NCBI GenBank assembly: GCA_013398275.1
Contig: VZSE01002018.1
Span: 434,942-498,941, forward strand
Length of the DNA: 64,000 nt
Direction: 5' to 3'
Origin: Promerops cafer
Taxonomy: Eukaryota; Chordata; Aves; Passeriformes; Nectariniidae
Shown here: in pieces, positions 1 through 13,064 of the stretch
How the letters are laid out: every line of letters begins with the position of its first letter
Numbering within the stretch: position 1 is the first letter of the stretch
Program-made: the position numbers and the translations under genes
The notes under the pieces: model-generated
What the model was told of the DNA's origin: nothing
The model's input: the letters and a program-made list of their open reading frames with translations, nothing else
Database searches by the model: none

Positions 1-1652
1 GCTTGTGTGCATGATTTATTTTTCACTTGAGAAAACATGAGAATCACTGCATCTGAAGATGTGGTTTCAATTATTCCTGTTCTTCTACTGCTATGTGGCT
101 TCGTCTTTGCCAATTTTCCTTTCCAGAAATTGTTTCTTCTTCTGTTTGTCAGACAATACACAAGACAATAGATATTGTTTCACATTGTCTATTGTCTAAT
201 AGAACAAAGCTGGGGGGCTTCCAGGCATTATCAAAAGTACCCAGTACTTAGAAAATAAAGGCACTCATTACTCTTTCAAGCTACAACTCAGTATAAGTAG
301 GTGTAAAAGAAAGGAAAGAATCTATGATTTGTTAGGTCCAACATTTCCCATATTTACTAAAATAAGAGTGCAAATTATTTTCATTAATATATACTGAAAT
401 CCTGGCACAGCAGAGATTGAAGTGAATGGGATTGAGAGACATTCTTAATTTTCCATTTGTGGCTGAGTTTTTCCTTATCAGCATCCTTGGCCAGCCCATG
501 GGTAAAAGGAGCAATGAAAGCTGAATCTCATGATTCTCTCCCAGCTCAGAGACTGCCAGTACATATGTGAGAAAGAGATGTTTCCCAGAAACATGCAGCA
601 AATGTGACAGGAAACCCTAAAACATTGTGACATGAGGATGGATCCAATACATTGCACACATCAGATTTTGCCAGGCCTTTTTATTTTTGCTTTCTGCTTA
701 AGGCATAAATAGAAGAAAACAACAGTCCTCTGTAACTGGTCTGCCAGACACAGTGTGAAGTATTACTTTGCCTTAACCTTAAAAAATCTTAAAGATAAAA
801 GAAGAAGATAGCAGAGGATCAGAGGGGTTAAAGGCAGATACACTATTTATGTTTCTCCCTATGAACTCAGTGACTCCAAAGAATGCAGAGATGAAAAAAT
901 CCTGCACAACCTGAGGAAGGTAGAAGGAAAAAACAGCTCTGATTTCTCATTACAGACAGAGAAGTGGCCACGAGGATGTGGAATGAAACAGAAAAATACA
1001 AGCTAGAAAAGCTATTGATCATTGAGGGGGGACAATGAGTCCTGGCTATTCCCACAGTGCTTACTAAGGACAACAATTTCCTTACAGAAAGTTAGAAAAA
1101 TAAATGTTGTCCTCTAGATAAGCATACAAAGGACTCTGAGCTTTGGCCTCATTCACATCTGTGTGCCTGAAACTTTGTGAATATTCATGTGTGCACACTC
1201 ATGTGTATGAATTCACTTTCAGCTTCTGTAAAAATATTTTCCTCTCAGTATTTATGAAAGGTGAATATCAGCCTGGTGCAGTCTTTTAGGGATACGTTTA
1301 TATCTTGATGATGCTTTTAGCTGAGTGGTGTCAGATTAAAAGCTTTTTCTCATAATAGCTGCCTAATTTACTCCATAAACTGTCAAATTATAGTTGACAT
1401 TTCCAGTACCTGTTCATGTTGGGCCATGTTAGTATTCAGATCTCCCTGCTTCAAAGAGAAACAACATATGAATCAAGCTTCTACTCTGAGGAAAATATGA
1501 ATGCTGCAGAATAATAATGAATAAGTTGAACTGGAAAAAAAAAAAGGATAAATTAAATGCATTTAGTAAATTCAATAAATTAGGACTCAGAACTGCAAAG
1601 TTAACTTTGAAGTTAGGCGTGGGAAGAAAGAATAGAATTTTTGTTTATGCAC

Positions 1653-1670
1653 ATATATATATATATATAT
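1653..1670. repeat. (AT)9 dinucleotide run
   Basis: Nine uninterrupted AT units. Too short to say more than that it is a potentially variable microsatellite. Confidence 0.85.
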
Positions 1671-4524
1671 CGGTTGCTGCTGACTCTGCTCAGCTATTTA
1701 GAGGGGTAATAGAAGAATGGAATACAGAAGACAATGGGTTTACATTTCTCCATATTTCTTTCATACCTTTGATAGAAGTTGCTTTGTAAATGTAAAACAT
1801 CTTGAAAACATTGAGCTTGTCTCTTAAGACCCAACTCTTCTGCAGCAGCTGTCTCTAAAAGAACAGTGTCAGAATTGGTACTTTTAGGCAACAGATGTAG
1901 CTCATCAAAAGTCCTGTACTATAGAGCTCCTATTCCCTGGCTGTTCTGGTGAAAGCTTTCCTTAAGAAGTGGAAGCATATGCAGATGTACAATGCTGGAC
2001 ATATGCTCCCAATTTGTGATTGCATCTTGGTCTGTAAGACCAAATCATGTGGTCAGTTCAGCTGAAACCTTCCTCATGTTTGGTTTCAGGAGTGTGCAAT
2101 ATATAACAGGCTTTCATCTAGCTTCCTGTCAATTTATCTTGACTGTTGAGTTGCCATTAGCATTTTACATTTCTATATCCTTAACCATGCAAAGATGTCA
2201 AAACACTTGACTTATCCTATGGAGTGGGACATAATTATTAATTCTAGAAATAGTCAAATTCAAGGAGTTGAAATGAAGACTCATTTAAAATTCCTATAGT
2301 TTAGAGGGATCTTACTTTCAAATCAGGCACAAAAGATATGAAGACCCTTAAGTGTTCAAACTAAATACTGTCCAAAATTGCACAAGAAAATGCTACTGGA
2401 CCTCAACACAGAAAATTGCACTTCTCTTCGTTCATTCCAACCACAGAACTCTCTTCCCATCGTGACCTTCTATAGTAATGCCGAGTGGTGCAGTTTTACT
2501 GAGATTTTTAATTTGCCTTTTTGTGGAGAGTTAGCTGATCTAGAATATGACTGACTGGCACACACATTAGAAATGAGCATTTCCTGTACCACAGCATCTG
2601 ACTGAATTCAGAAATTTGGCACTTTCCAGGAGCAGCAGGTAGGTTTAAGTTGTTTAGTGGCAATTTTCCATGTTGACAACACTGTCTTCAGCCCATAAAT
2701 ATACAAATAGTTTACAACTGCCTCTTTTTCAAGATTGTTTTTCCCACTGGACATACGGGCAATCAGTAGTGGTGTTGTTTCTCATTCAGACAACAACTCT
2801 GTCTGCATGGAGTCTTCAAGCAATATGTATTCTGTTGTTTTCTATAGCCAGATCTTAAGTTTTAATAATAGCAAAATTACAGACACCACTGATGCCTATC
2901 AGCTTCCAGATGTATGAGGCAAATGATGCTAATGATGCATAGCTAAGTGAATAAATTCCTCTATTTAGAGCAGTGATGTCCTAACAATGTGCTCAAGTGG
3001 GGCTGTTTCCTCCAACAGACCCTTTGTACTTGCCTTGTCTAAAGGCTCTTTGTTCAGGAAAGTGATGCAACTGAAGTGATGCGAAGCATTAAAATGCTTT
3101 TCCTTCATTCCTTTTATACAGGTGATGTCAGTGTTTGTTAAAATTGTTATATTTAGAGCTTGTTTTCAAGCTGGGAGGTATGTTAGCCTTTTCTTTTGTT
3201 AGTGCAGAGAGGTGAAAGAGTCAGTGGTGCTAAATTATATGTACTGCGTGCCAGGAAGGGTCATGGAGGTTGATTCCTTGCTATAACTATACTACCATGT
3301 AGTCCTGTTCACAAACTTACCAACCTTTAAATCAATCACACAAACAGTAAAAAATAAAGGAATCTCATAAACAAATGCAGGATCATGGAAAACATACAAA
3401 CAATGGTAATGGAAACCAGGCATATTTCTGTACATGAGGCCATCTGCTTGATTCCAACTAAAACTGCTCAGTTAATTTCTGACATCAGGCAGTGGATTTC
3501 CTTCAATTTTCATCATGTAAGTATTAGGAAACTGCTCCATGTCAGGTTTTCTCAATGGTCCATGGTGAGAGACTGCTCCAGGTAGGAATTCAGCCTGCTT
3601 TGAGTGCCTTTCTCAGTTACAAGTTCAGAGAGAATTTGTTGGCTCTCTGACTAGTGACATAGAGATCTCTGACATTTATATTGGATGCCTGCCCCTGCAG
3701 TGTTATGCTTCAAGGAAATTTCTTCTCTTAGCAGTCGCTTAGCAGGATGTCCCTGAGATAAGACACTTCTTACTTTTAAAATGTGCATGTGTGACTAGTC
3801 TAAATTAATAATGACTGCAGGTTAGTGATTTTTATGACCTCTGAAAGCAGAAATAGTTAGAGGTGCACATTTTGACTTTGATTTCTCTGCAAGTATTCTA
3901 CTTTTTAACAGCAATTTCACCCACTTGTGAGCCTTTTCTATATTAGGGTAAATATTTAGACAGCTGCATTTGAATCAGAAGTACAACAGCATTGAGATAC
4001 TACATAAAACGTAACATTTCAAGGTTTCTTTTCAATTTCCCTTGTATTTCCCCTTTTTAAATGGAAGAACAATGCATCTGAACAGGTGACATCTTTGATA
4101 TTCCAGTGAAAGTGTCCATTTATTTCATATTTGCACTTCAGATAAATTGTAGTTACAGAAAACAAAAGGAATTCAACTCTACTGCTTGCCTCAGTATCAC
4201 TTTGGAGATCTGCCATCTGCTTTGACCTCAGTAGCCTCATTTGCAGCATGAACTGAATGCTTCCAGATCTCAGCATTAGGGCTGCTTTTCAATCAGAAAT
4301 CCAGAAGGGACTTTTAACATGTGAAGATCACTTACTAGAAACTGCTGGACCTGTAGCAGCTCAGTTCTAACTCAGAACATTATTTCACAAGTATGAGGGT
4401 ATTATTTACTGTAAGTAAGCCCCCTCCAAATGAGATTAAATTTTCCAATACTTTAAAACCAGCTCCCTAAAGACTAAATGAGAGACTGTAGTTACATTGA
4501 TTTTCAGGATTATTTCCTCTTAAT

Positions 4525-4572
4525 ATTTTCCTTTCCTTTCCTTTCCTTTCCTTTCCTTTCCTTTCCTTTCCT
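4525..4572. repeat. (CTTTC)n pentanucleotide microsatellite
   Basis: About nine to ten units of CTTTC form a pure pyrimidine strand. It abuts the 11-bp array at 4571, and the two arrays share the cttcc core. Confidence 0.95.
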
Positions 4573-4643
4573 TCCCTGAAACTTCCCTGAAACTTCCCTG
4601 AAACTTCCCTGAAACTTCCCTGAAACTTCCCTGAAACTTCCCT
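4571..4643. repeat. 11-bp tandem array, unit CTTCCCTGAAA
   Basis: Six identical full copies run from 4571 to 4636, with a partial seventh. There is no divergence between copies, which implies recent expansion. Confidence 0.95.
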
Positions 4644-5369
4644 TTCTTTAGAATTTTGAAGTTATTTTACTTCTGATTTTTTTTTTTTTTTCTGGTCTGT
4701 GTCTTCAGTTCTGTTTACTCACTAAGTATTTTCCCCTTTCTGAAGGTCTTTTGCTTTGTTTCTTCCATCAAAATCCCTCCATTACCCCTGTATTTTTCAT
4801 TACCTCAGCTTTCTTTCCTTATCCTCAACCGACTATAAGAATGCTACTTTAAGTCGCTCTCCCCTTCTACTTCAGAAAATAGCAGGAGTTGCAAAGGCAA
4901 CCAGAGTTGTCAATATGGCCAGGACTTCACACCTTTTGGGAACCTGGCCACATTGACCTTCAATGATGTTCTTGAACTGTTGAATATGGTGTTGAGAGAT
5001 AGTGCTTGAATTCTCCAGAGAAGGACTTGTGAATATCACCTTCCTCACCACCTTGTTATTCCTGGAATATTTTCTCCATCAAGAAGACTTTGCTTACTTG
5101 AGGTATTTGTTATTTCCATGCTTTAAAAATGTCAGCAAGCCTGTCAGAGAGGAGATCCATTACTACATAATTTTGAAAACTACCACAATTGAGTATATTT
5201 AATTGTTTTCATATCTTTCATATTTTATAAGGCTTTGTTTTATAAGATGAAGAAAATGAAGCAAGATTTCTTGCCTCTTAGACCTCAAGTTCTGTGTATG
5301 CTCCATATTTAGGGTTCACTTCCCAAAGCTGAATTGCACTTGAAAATGTCTGAACAAGAAAATAATAGA

Positions 5370-5858
5370 ATCAATATCCTCAAATCTTGTTGAAAGGGTC
5401 TGGGAGGAGGGTCACAAGGATGACCACAGGGATGGAGCACCTCTTCTATGAAGACAGGTTGAGAGAGCTGGAGATGTTCATTGGAGATGAGAAAGCTCCA
5501 GGGAGACCTCATTACAGCCTTTTAGTACTTAAAGCCTGTAAAAAAAGCATGAGTCACCCTCTACACAGGCAGATAATGACAGGACAGGGGGAATGGTTTT
5601 AAATTAAAAAAGAGAGATTTAGATTAAACATTAGGAAGAAATTCTTTACTGTGAGGTGTTGAGGCACCGGAACAGGTTTCCCAAAGAGATTGTGGATTCC
5701 CCATCCTTGGAAGCATTCAAGGCCGGGTTGAAAGGACTTTTGAGCACCTGGTCCAGTGGAAGGTGTCCCTGCCCATGGTAGGGGGTTTGGAACTGGATGA
5801 TCTTTAAGGTCTTTTCCAACCCAAACCACTCTATGACTTTATGATTCTGTGAAATACC
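5370..5858 (+). mobile_element. CR1 LINE fragment, 3' end
   Basis: This matches the sense strand of the CR1 3' region by eye. It has a block resembling gagagagctgg, then attctttactgtgaggtg, aggtgtccctgcccatgg and the closing ccaacccaaaccactctatg...attctgtga tail. There is an internal deletion after about 5490. It is 5'-truncated, as most avian CR1 copies are, and has no coding capacity. Confidence 0.88.
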
Positions 5859-6429
5859 ATTTTTTTTTGCTCTTGGCTGCATTATGAAGGGAAGAGAGAA
5901 AATGGAAATGCAGGAATGAATCTTCATATAAAGTTAGCTAACTCATGATCAAATCCTAATGGAGAGAAAGTTCTTGTTAGTGTAAGTGTTAAGAGGTAGA
6001 ACCATAGCCCACTTAGGCTTAAACATGCATTGCTAAAGCCAGGGCAAAGTGTAATCTTCCTACCCCCTGCAACAGTTCATCACAGCAAATTCCATATGTA
6101 AATAATTCTTCTTTGCCATGCACAATAACTGTTCAGCATTTCCTACCTCTCTTGCCTACGGAGAGTTGAAAATACTAAGAACATAAAGGTAATTTACCAT
6201 AGTAGTATTTGTGATTATCATTGAAGATTGGGACCTAATTGGTCACACTAAGACAAATAAAATTTAGTGTTATTGCTCCCATTTTGTATAAGATGGAATT
6301 GAGATATAGAGCTGAGCTGCCCAAGGAAATAGCTGTACTTGGCAGCACAGCTGCTGTCACATTAACATCACTTTAGTATACACTTGAGATAAATACAATG
6401 ATTCGGTAAGAAAAAGGAACATCTTTTCC

Positions 6430-7120
6430 TCAATCCATCCTGCTGGATATATACAGTACGCTCTGGATGGGCTCAGATCAACTTCAGGGCATGCAGCCAT
6501 CCAGAGGGACCTCAGCAGGCTGGAGAAATAGGCTGACAGGATCTTCATAAAGTCCAGCAAGGGGAAGTGCCAAGTCCTGCATCTGGGGAGGAGCAATCCC
6601 CTGCACCAATATGTCCTGGGAGCCACCAGCTGGGAAGCAGCTTTGCAGAAAAGGACCTTGAGGTTCTGTTGGACACCAGGTTGACTTTGAGCCAGCAATG
6701 TGCCCTTGTCACAAAAAAGGTTGCATTAGACAAAGTATTACCAGCAGATCAAGGGAGATGATCTTTCCCCTCTACTCAGCTCTGGAAAGGCCACATTTGG
6801 AATTCTGTGTCCAGTTTTGGACTCCCCAGTACAAATGGACATACTGGAGAAAGTCCTGCAAAGGGACATGAAAATTATTAAGGGACAGGAGCATCCCTTG
6901 TATGAAGAGAGACTGAGATAGCTGGGACTTTTCAGGGTGGAGAAGAGAAGGTTCTGGAAGCGATACATCAATCTGCACAAATATCCAAGGAAATGATGCA
7001 AAGAGAACAGAGTCAGGGTCTTTTCAGTGGTGCCCAGCACCGGACAAGGAGGCAGTAGGCACAATCTGGAACCCAGGAGGCTCTGATTGAACTTCAGGAA
7101 ATGGACATTTCTGAAGTAAA
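6430..7120 (+). mobile_element. CR1 LINE fragment, reverse-transcriptase 3' region
   Basis: Sense-strand CR1 with landmarks atccagagggacctcagcag, ggggaagtgccaagtcctgc, ctttgcagaaaaggacc and ggtcttttcagtggtgccca. Several stops and small deletions show it is old. It covers the end of the CR1 ORF2 region without the terminal tail repeats. Confidence 0.88.
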
Positions 7121-7454
7121 ACTCTCAAACTCTTCAAAGCACCTAAAGGATTTTTAGGGAGTGAGAGAGTTTGTTCTGAGTGGGCAGGGCAGGATTTTAC
7201 CACTTCTAGGCCTTTTCCTGGTCAAAAGTCAGACCCGTGATATTTAATCATTTTTCAAGGGACTGTTCTTCAGCTAAGAGGACTAAACCAAATTGTGTTT
7301 GTCTGATATTTCTCTTATGTGGTCCTGAGAACACAAACATCCTTGCTTCCCTAAAGGAAAGGCTGGTCACAACCATCAACAGAACAGTGAAACATAAATT
7401 AGGTTTGCTTGTGTGAACACACGTTCCTACCTAACCTGAACTTGAACTTATCAA

Positions 7455-7472
7455 GACCCTCACGTGAGGGTC
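7455..7472. promoter_or_regulatory. 18-bp perfect palindrome centred on an E-box
   Basis: GACCCTCACGTGAGGGTC reads the same on both strands. The centre CACGTG is the E-box of bHLH factors (MYC/MAX, USF, CLOCK). The 8-mer TCACGTGA is the form preferred by the MITF/TFEB family. A regulatory role is inferred from the motif only. Confidence 0.4.
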
Positions 7473-8778
7473 ATGACAGGCAGCTGTACAATTCTGAGTT
7501 ACGGAGGTTCCCCTTGCCCCTTCATTCATCTCTTTGGACAAAGACAGACCTCTCATCCTGACTGCCCCAGGTGCAAGGAGGCAGCAGAGGTTTATGCTCC
7601 GTCACTGAGGTTCTCACACTTGGTTCATATACAGCTCCCTCCCACCAGGCAATTCCTTTGAGAGCAAAGAATCAGTTTTATGTCCACAGGGGTACTGAGA
7701 CTCTCTGAGTTCACAGGGTTTATCCTCATGCACTTCAGCAGACAGACTGTACCCAGAGACCTCGCTCAAGCCAGCCTGCCAAACCTGCAGCAGATTACAA
7801 TCATTCCAACTCATGCGTTACAAATCTAAATGAGTTTTCTTTGATTTCTGGTCGTGATTAGAGAATGAAGCTGCCGTCCTTGGTTTATGGTGACAGCTAG
7901 ATGATGCTGTGGCTTTGTTATGCCTTTTTAGAACTTCACACATCAGTTTTGGGTTGGTGTGCCTTGCATGCTCATTCAGTTGAGTAGCATGAGAGACATG
8001 AAATGACAGCCTGATTCCCTCACATGTTTTTTTATTGCCGATATAGCATGATCAAATTTTCATTCAGGGACAGCAAGTACCTGCAGGGGTTATTAAGTAG
8101 ACATAACAGAAATCAGCATTAAAAAGATCTTATGAAGATGGCTCCTTTTCAATCCCTCTGCTCATATACTTTTGTTTTGATGGCTCAAACGGGGGAAAAG
8201 AACATCTTAAGATAGCTGAAGGCCATGGGCAGCCTTTACTCAGGGCTGGGTTTTAAGCATGTGCAGATGGGATTGCTATTGTCAGAAATAAATAAATAAA
8301 AGAGAGAAGTTTGCCTGGAAACTTAAAGCAGAAGAGCTACAAGTAAACCTTTACATTCTCCTGTCACTAATACTGCTCCTGCTTCTGCAGACAGGGAAAA
8401 AATATACCTGAGAGAGAAAGAAAGTGAAGAGAAGTGGAGGTAAATTGGAGCCCCTGACAATATTTGGAACTCTTCTTATAAATCTGCTGTTTATCTTTGA
8501 AACCTACTGTTGCAAATATGTTCTGGAAGTCTGGTGTGGAGTAGAAATAAGACTATGAGAAACACAGTAGATTTCTTACAACCTCTAAAGAAAGCTGCCT
8601 CTTTTTAAAAGAGGAAGTAGTTTGGGAGAGAGGTGTGTGCTTGCTGTCTTTTGCTCAGCAACTCTCCATCAGGCTGTCTGTCCCTGCAACTCAGCCAAGT
8701 TGCATCCTTAGCCAAGTGTTGCAATTCCCTGCCACTCTTCTGCACCAACATTTCCTGCAGAAGCATGATTCCCACTTG

Positions 8779-8818
8779 GGTAGTCTTACCTCAGGTGGGG
8801 TAGTCTTATCCCAGGTGG
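8779..8818. repeat. 20-bp direct duplication
   Basis: Two adjacent 20-bp copies (ggtagtcttacctcaggtgg and ggtagtcttatcccaggtgg) differ at two positions. Simple tandem duplication is the likely origin. Confidence 0.85.
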
Positions 8819-10520
8819 AACAGGGGAAATGCCATTTACACATGAGAAGGAAAAAGAGATGGAGGTGATGGTTTGAGTTCAGCTGAGGATGGCACAGAAC
8901 CATGGAGATGGTCCTGCCTGAGTATCATGGGCTGCTGTGGAGCTCTTTTTAGATACTTTAGCAGGTGACAGGACTCAGGTCAGGTGTCTGGATGAAATCA
9001 ACCTACTGCAGCAAAAAATGTATGTACAAGGTTTGCTGTACCTTTCTGCATTTTGCTTCGATTTTTTGTGGGTTTTGGGTTTTTTTTAGTATGCCATCCC
9101 TATCTGATGTTTACCTGTCTTCTGCCCTAAACTTCCTGTGTTCAGACAGCTTGGAAAGAGTTTTTCCTTTCATATATCATTGGGTGTTAAGAAATGGGGA
9201 TTCCAAAGGTCCTAAAAGCTAACTAAAGGACTCTACAGGTAGGTAATTTGACAACTGAGAATTCAGCAGCTCCAAATTGTGAGGGAAAGCACAACAGAGA
9301 GCATAGGAGTCTCCCGTCATCATTAATAGTTTGTGGTCTTGAGGGAGCCGTACTCTGAACTTTGGCCCAATTGCAACCAGAAATTTGGTGTGTCACACCC
9401 ATGATTATCCCATATCATCTCTGTCTCTTCTCTGCTGAAATGTCTGTGGAGAAATTTTTAAAGCATTTTAAAATTGTTTGACTGTGGAGAAGAGTAAAAC
9501 AGAGATTACAGGAATGTTCAATCATGCCCATGTAAGGTCCCAGGGGAAGAAAGTCAGCCCAATGAAAAGCTGTATTGGCCTTTCAGTAAGGCTGAATTTA
9601 TGTGGCCACTGTTAGATGAGGTTATGTGCTTTGAATGCCACTGAGAGCAGAAGTCTTCTCCCTGTGTCCAAACTCACCTACATTTACTCTGTCACCTCCC
9701 CTGTGGCAGCACTAATGCTAATGTTGCTGTGCTGCAAGCTGATGAAGAGATGCTAGCTTGCTGCAGAAATCTCAGAAAAATATCTGTTTTCAGCTGGGCT
9801 CTTGATGTGATGTTGTGAGCTGAACATGAACTAACCTCAGCACAAGGAGGTACAGATTACTGCATGCCTGGGGCACAGACAGGGGTGAGGCTGAGCCCTC
9901 CTGGTCTGCCCACCCCACCCCGGTGGTGTGCTGTTGCATTCCAAGACACAACATTCCAACTGCTGATCCATCTGGCTCTGCTGCCAGGCTTTTGGCATCC
10001 TTCTTTTCTCAAAGTGGCAACCTGTGAGGTGGGGGATAGACAAAAAGTTTGAAATTAGGCTGGCAGAAGGACTACCACTGCAGTCTGCTTGGTGAATGGG
10101 CACCAAACGTGTTCCTTTGAGCCTTAGCTATCTGGGAAGTATCTCATCCTTAATTGCAGGGAGCTACACATAACAATCATCATTGTGACTAATTTTCAGG
10201 ATCCAAAGCACAGGGGCCATAGCATCTGTGTTTCTGAAACAAGATTTAGGAGAGAGAGGGGATGATCAAGGTGAGCTGCTGGGTCCTCAGGATACAACCA
10301 GAGGAAAAGAATCTCCAGCTATTGTCAGTGTAAAAATTTTTCACAATCCTAACATAGTACCTGCTGTGGACCCTGTTCTTGCAGGGTGTTTGGAGAAACT
10401 GAGTACTGCAATGTGGGTGATTATTTCCTGTGGGTGGCCAAACAGGTGAATCACAGGACTGCCTCAATCAGCTATTTATTCTATTAAGTCTTAGGGTGTA
10501 CATACTGTAATTGTATCTGG

Positions 10521-10536
10521 CTTAATCATGATTAAG
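10521..10536. promoter_or_regulatory. 16-bp palindrome with paired homeodomain half-sites
   Basis: CTTAATCATGATTAAG is a perfect palindrome that contains TAAT-CATG-ATTA. Inverted TAAT half-sites four bases apart suit paired-class homeodomain dimers. Chance occurrence in AT-rich DNA is quite possible. Confidence 0.3.
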
Positions 10537-12544
10537 GCTTGCACCCGAGGAGCTCATGAACATGAAGGCAGTAAAACTTGGCTTTAGAACTGAAGTCCAG
10601 AGTGCCAGTAATTAGTAACTAGAAGGTTAGCAACTGGAAACCTTTCCTCTAAGCCCTCCTACTCTATTACCAATTAATGCCAGTGAATTAATGAACTGTT
10701 CAAAGCAAATAATGAAATTAATGGAATGTGTCTGAGAAGAGGAAAGGGGTGGGATGTTAGAATACTTCCATTGTTAGCAACTTCATTTTAAAAATTTTGG
10801 TCTATTTAAGAGTAGGAAGAAAATAACAATGGGAATATTGTAATGCTTAGGGCTGGTAGCAGCCACAAGCTGAATGAGAGAAGTGAACATTTACAGAGCA
10901 AACATCCTCCAGAAAATTTTGTCCTCTCCCGGTCTTTAAAGGAGATCATTCTGCCTTGCTTATCATATCTTAAAAAATGAGGTGAATGTAAGAATAGACA
11001 CAAAAGCTTATTTAAAGCATAAAGAAAATGTGACATGAGACAGTGTTTAAATTGTTTGGTTTAGGAAGATTAGAAACTGGGAGGGTGTGAATATAGAGGG
11101 AAGATTTTCTAAAACAATGAATGAGAAAGAAGAGGTTGATCCTGTCCTTCACATAGTGGAAGAAATCAGAGACGTCAACAAAACCAAAATTTGCTTTATA
11201 TAATAAATGCAATTTGCTTCTGGAACAGTAAGTTTTCTACAATGAAAAAAATTAAAATGCAGAAAATCTAGACCTTGGGTTTTTTCTTTGTTTTGTTCTG
11301 GGTGATATTTTTTTTTTTTTTTGGTAAGGTAGATTACGTTCATACCGATGTCCAGCAGCATGAATCTCCTGTGTGTGGTGGGAGATGCAAGAGACCTGTT
11401 GAACAGCATTCTCCAGGTGAAGCTCTGCCAGGAAAGGGACAGTTAAATGTCCTGCAGATTCTCCCATCATCAGTGCTGTTATGTGCTGGTTCACAGGACT
11501 CCACCCCCCAACAAGCACACTTCACTGCCTTATATACTTGACTGTATATGTAAGTTGCATCCACGAGTGCATCTGACCCTGATGTTGGCATTTAAGAAGC
11601 CTCTGTCATCTTCCTGCACTGTGCATGTCACTGGTCATTCTCTGACAGGGCACTGAGTGAGCTGCCACTGTGTCACAGTATGGCCAAGGCTATGTTACCC
11701 TAGTTTCACAGAAGAAGAAAGGAAAGCATCATGTAACCTTGACATTTAATTGTAGTGAATGGCCTTGGATAACTTGTACTCCCTCTCCTTATTTTCCACC
11801 TTATAACCTGTAGGGTGGAGCCTCCCTTTTGGTTATCTCATGTCCCCCAGCAGGTCTATGTTGATTGAAAACTTTGACTATGTGTTAAGGAGTAATACAT
11901 TGTAATTCTTATATGCATTAAAAATGGGACTAGGTTGATTTTCCCCAGGATTTTTTTCATTTAGATTATCATATATATTTTGATTATTCATTTTCAAATT
12001 GTTAAGTACCATTCGATTATGCATATATCATTGGAACACACATAATATTTTTTTCAACAATACCTGCATTCCTGATGTAGGAAAGGCCAAGTGCTATCAG
12101 TTCATGTTTCACCAAAGTTGTTTATTCAGATATCTAAAAAGCACCCCACTGTCCAGCAGGAACTGGAATTTCATGTAGAACTGTCTGGGACATTCTTCTA
12201 GATGATTACATAGATAACATGCTGAGGAATGCAGCACTGCTAATAGAGTATTAGGAAAGTAGTCATTACCATAAATGACTGTATTTTTAAGAGTGACTTT
12301 TTCTAACAGGTTTATCTAAAGAGTTATTATGTAACACAAACAGCCCACAGCCGTTGCATTTTTATGAGGTAAATCCTACTCTCAGTGACACTGTCCAAAC
12401 TCATTGACCTCAGTTAGCCCGTTCAAGTGGGTCCAAGAACAGATGACCTTTTGGCCAGCCTTTGCCTCCTCTTCTGTTGTCTCATGAGGCTAAACAAAGA
12501 GTTTAAGGTTTTTTCAGGTTTGAAATACAATTTAATTTTCTTTT

Positions 12545-13060
12545 AAAATTAAGAATAGAATAATTCTTGTTGGCTGGTCCCTTTGGCAATCATCAAGTCC
12601 AAACTTAACCAAAAGTTAAAGCAGGTTATTAAGGGCATTGCCCAATGCTTCTCAAACTGACAAGCTTGTGGCATTCACCCCCTCTCTAGGGAGCCTGTCC
12701 AGAAGGATGCAGTGAGAAATAACATTGAAAGCCTTACTGAAATCCAGAAAACCTTCAATGACTGTCTTTCCTTCACCCACTCAGCAGCTGATGTTACAGC
12801 AGAAAGACATCAGATTAGTTAGGCAGGACTTTCCCTTTAAATGTGCCTGAGGATTTCATTGTTTCATTGCTTTCTAAATGCCTTTCAATAGCATCCAATA
12901 TGATGTTCTCCATAATTTTCCAGGTGCTGAGGTTAGAGTAACAGTTCTGTAATTTCCTGGATTTTCATTCTTGTAAATTGGAATAATGTAGGCTGGCTTT
13001 CAGCTTCCAGTCAGGAATGCATTCCCCAGACTCCCAAGGCCTGTGATAGATGATTTCAGC
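12545..13060 (-). mobile_element. Old CR1-like LINE fragment, antisense
   Basis: Read on the plus strand, it shows degraded antisense CR1 landmarks. A start resembling the reversed 3' end (tggctggtccctttggcaat) leads to gttaggcaggactttccctt and ttctccataattttccaggt, matching the reversed RT region. It is strongly diverged, so the boundaries are approximate. Confidence 0.65.
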
Positions 13061-13064
13061 AGGT

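Larger units (their letters stand above)
1..5370. other. AT-rich non-coding DNA, no gene seen
   Basis: No convincing exon on either strand. It holds a 9-bp-arm hairpin (163-171 with 189-197), an AT dinucleotide run (about 1653-1670), and the pyrimidine pentanucleotide and 11-bp arrays at 4525-4643. Open frames here are short and lack family-like motifs. Confidence 0.6.
7140..12540. other. Non-coding DNA between CR1 elements
   Basis: No supported gene. It contains the perfect 18-bp palindrome with a CACGTG centre at 7455-7472, a twofold 20-bp direct repeat at 8779-8818, and a 16-bp homeodomain-like palindrome at 10521-10536. A GC-richer patch at about 9850-10060 has overlapping open frames on both strands but no recognisable protein. 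Confidence 0.55.
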
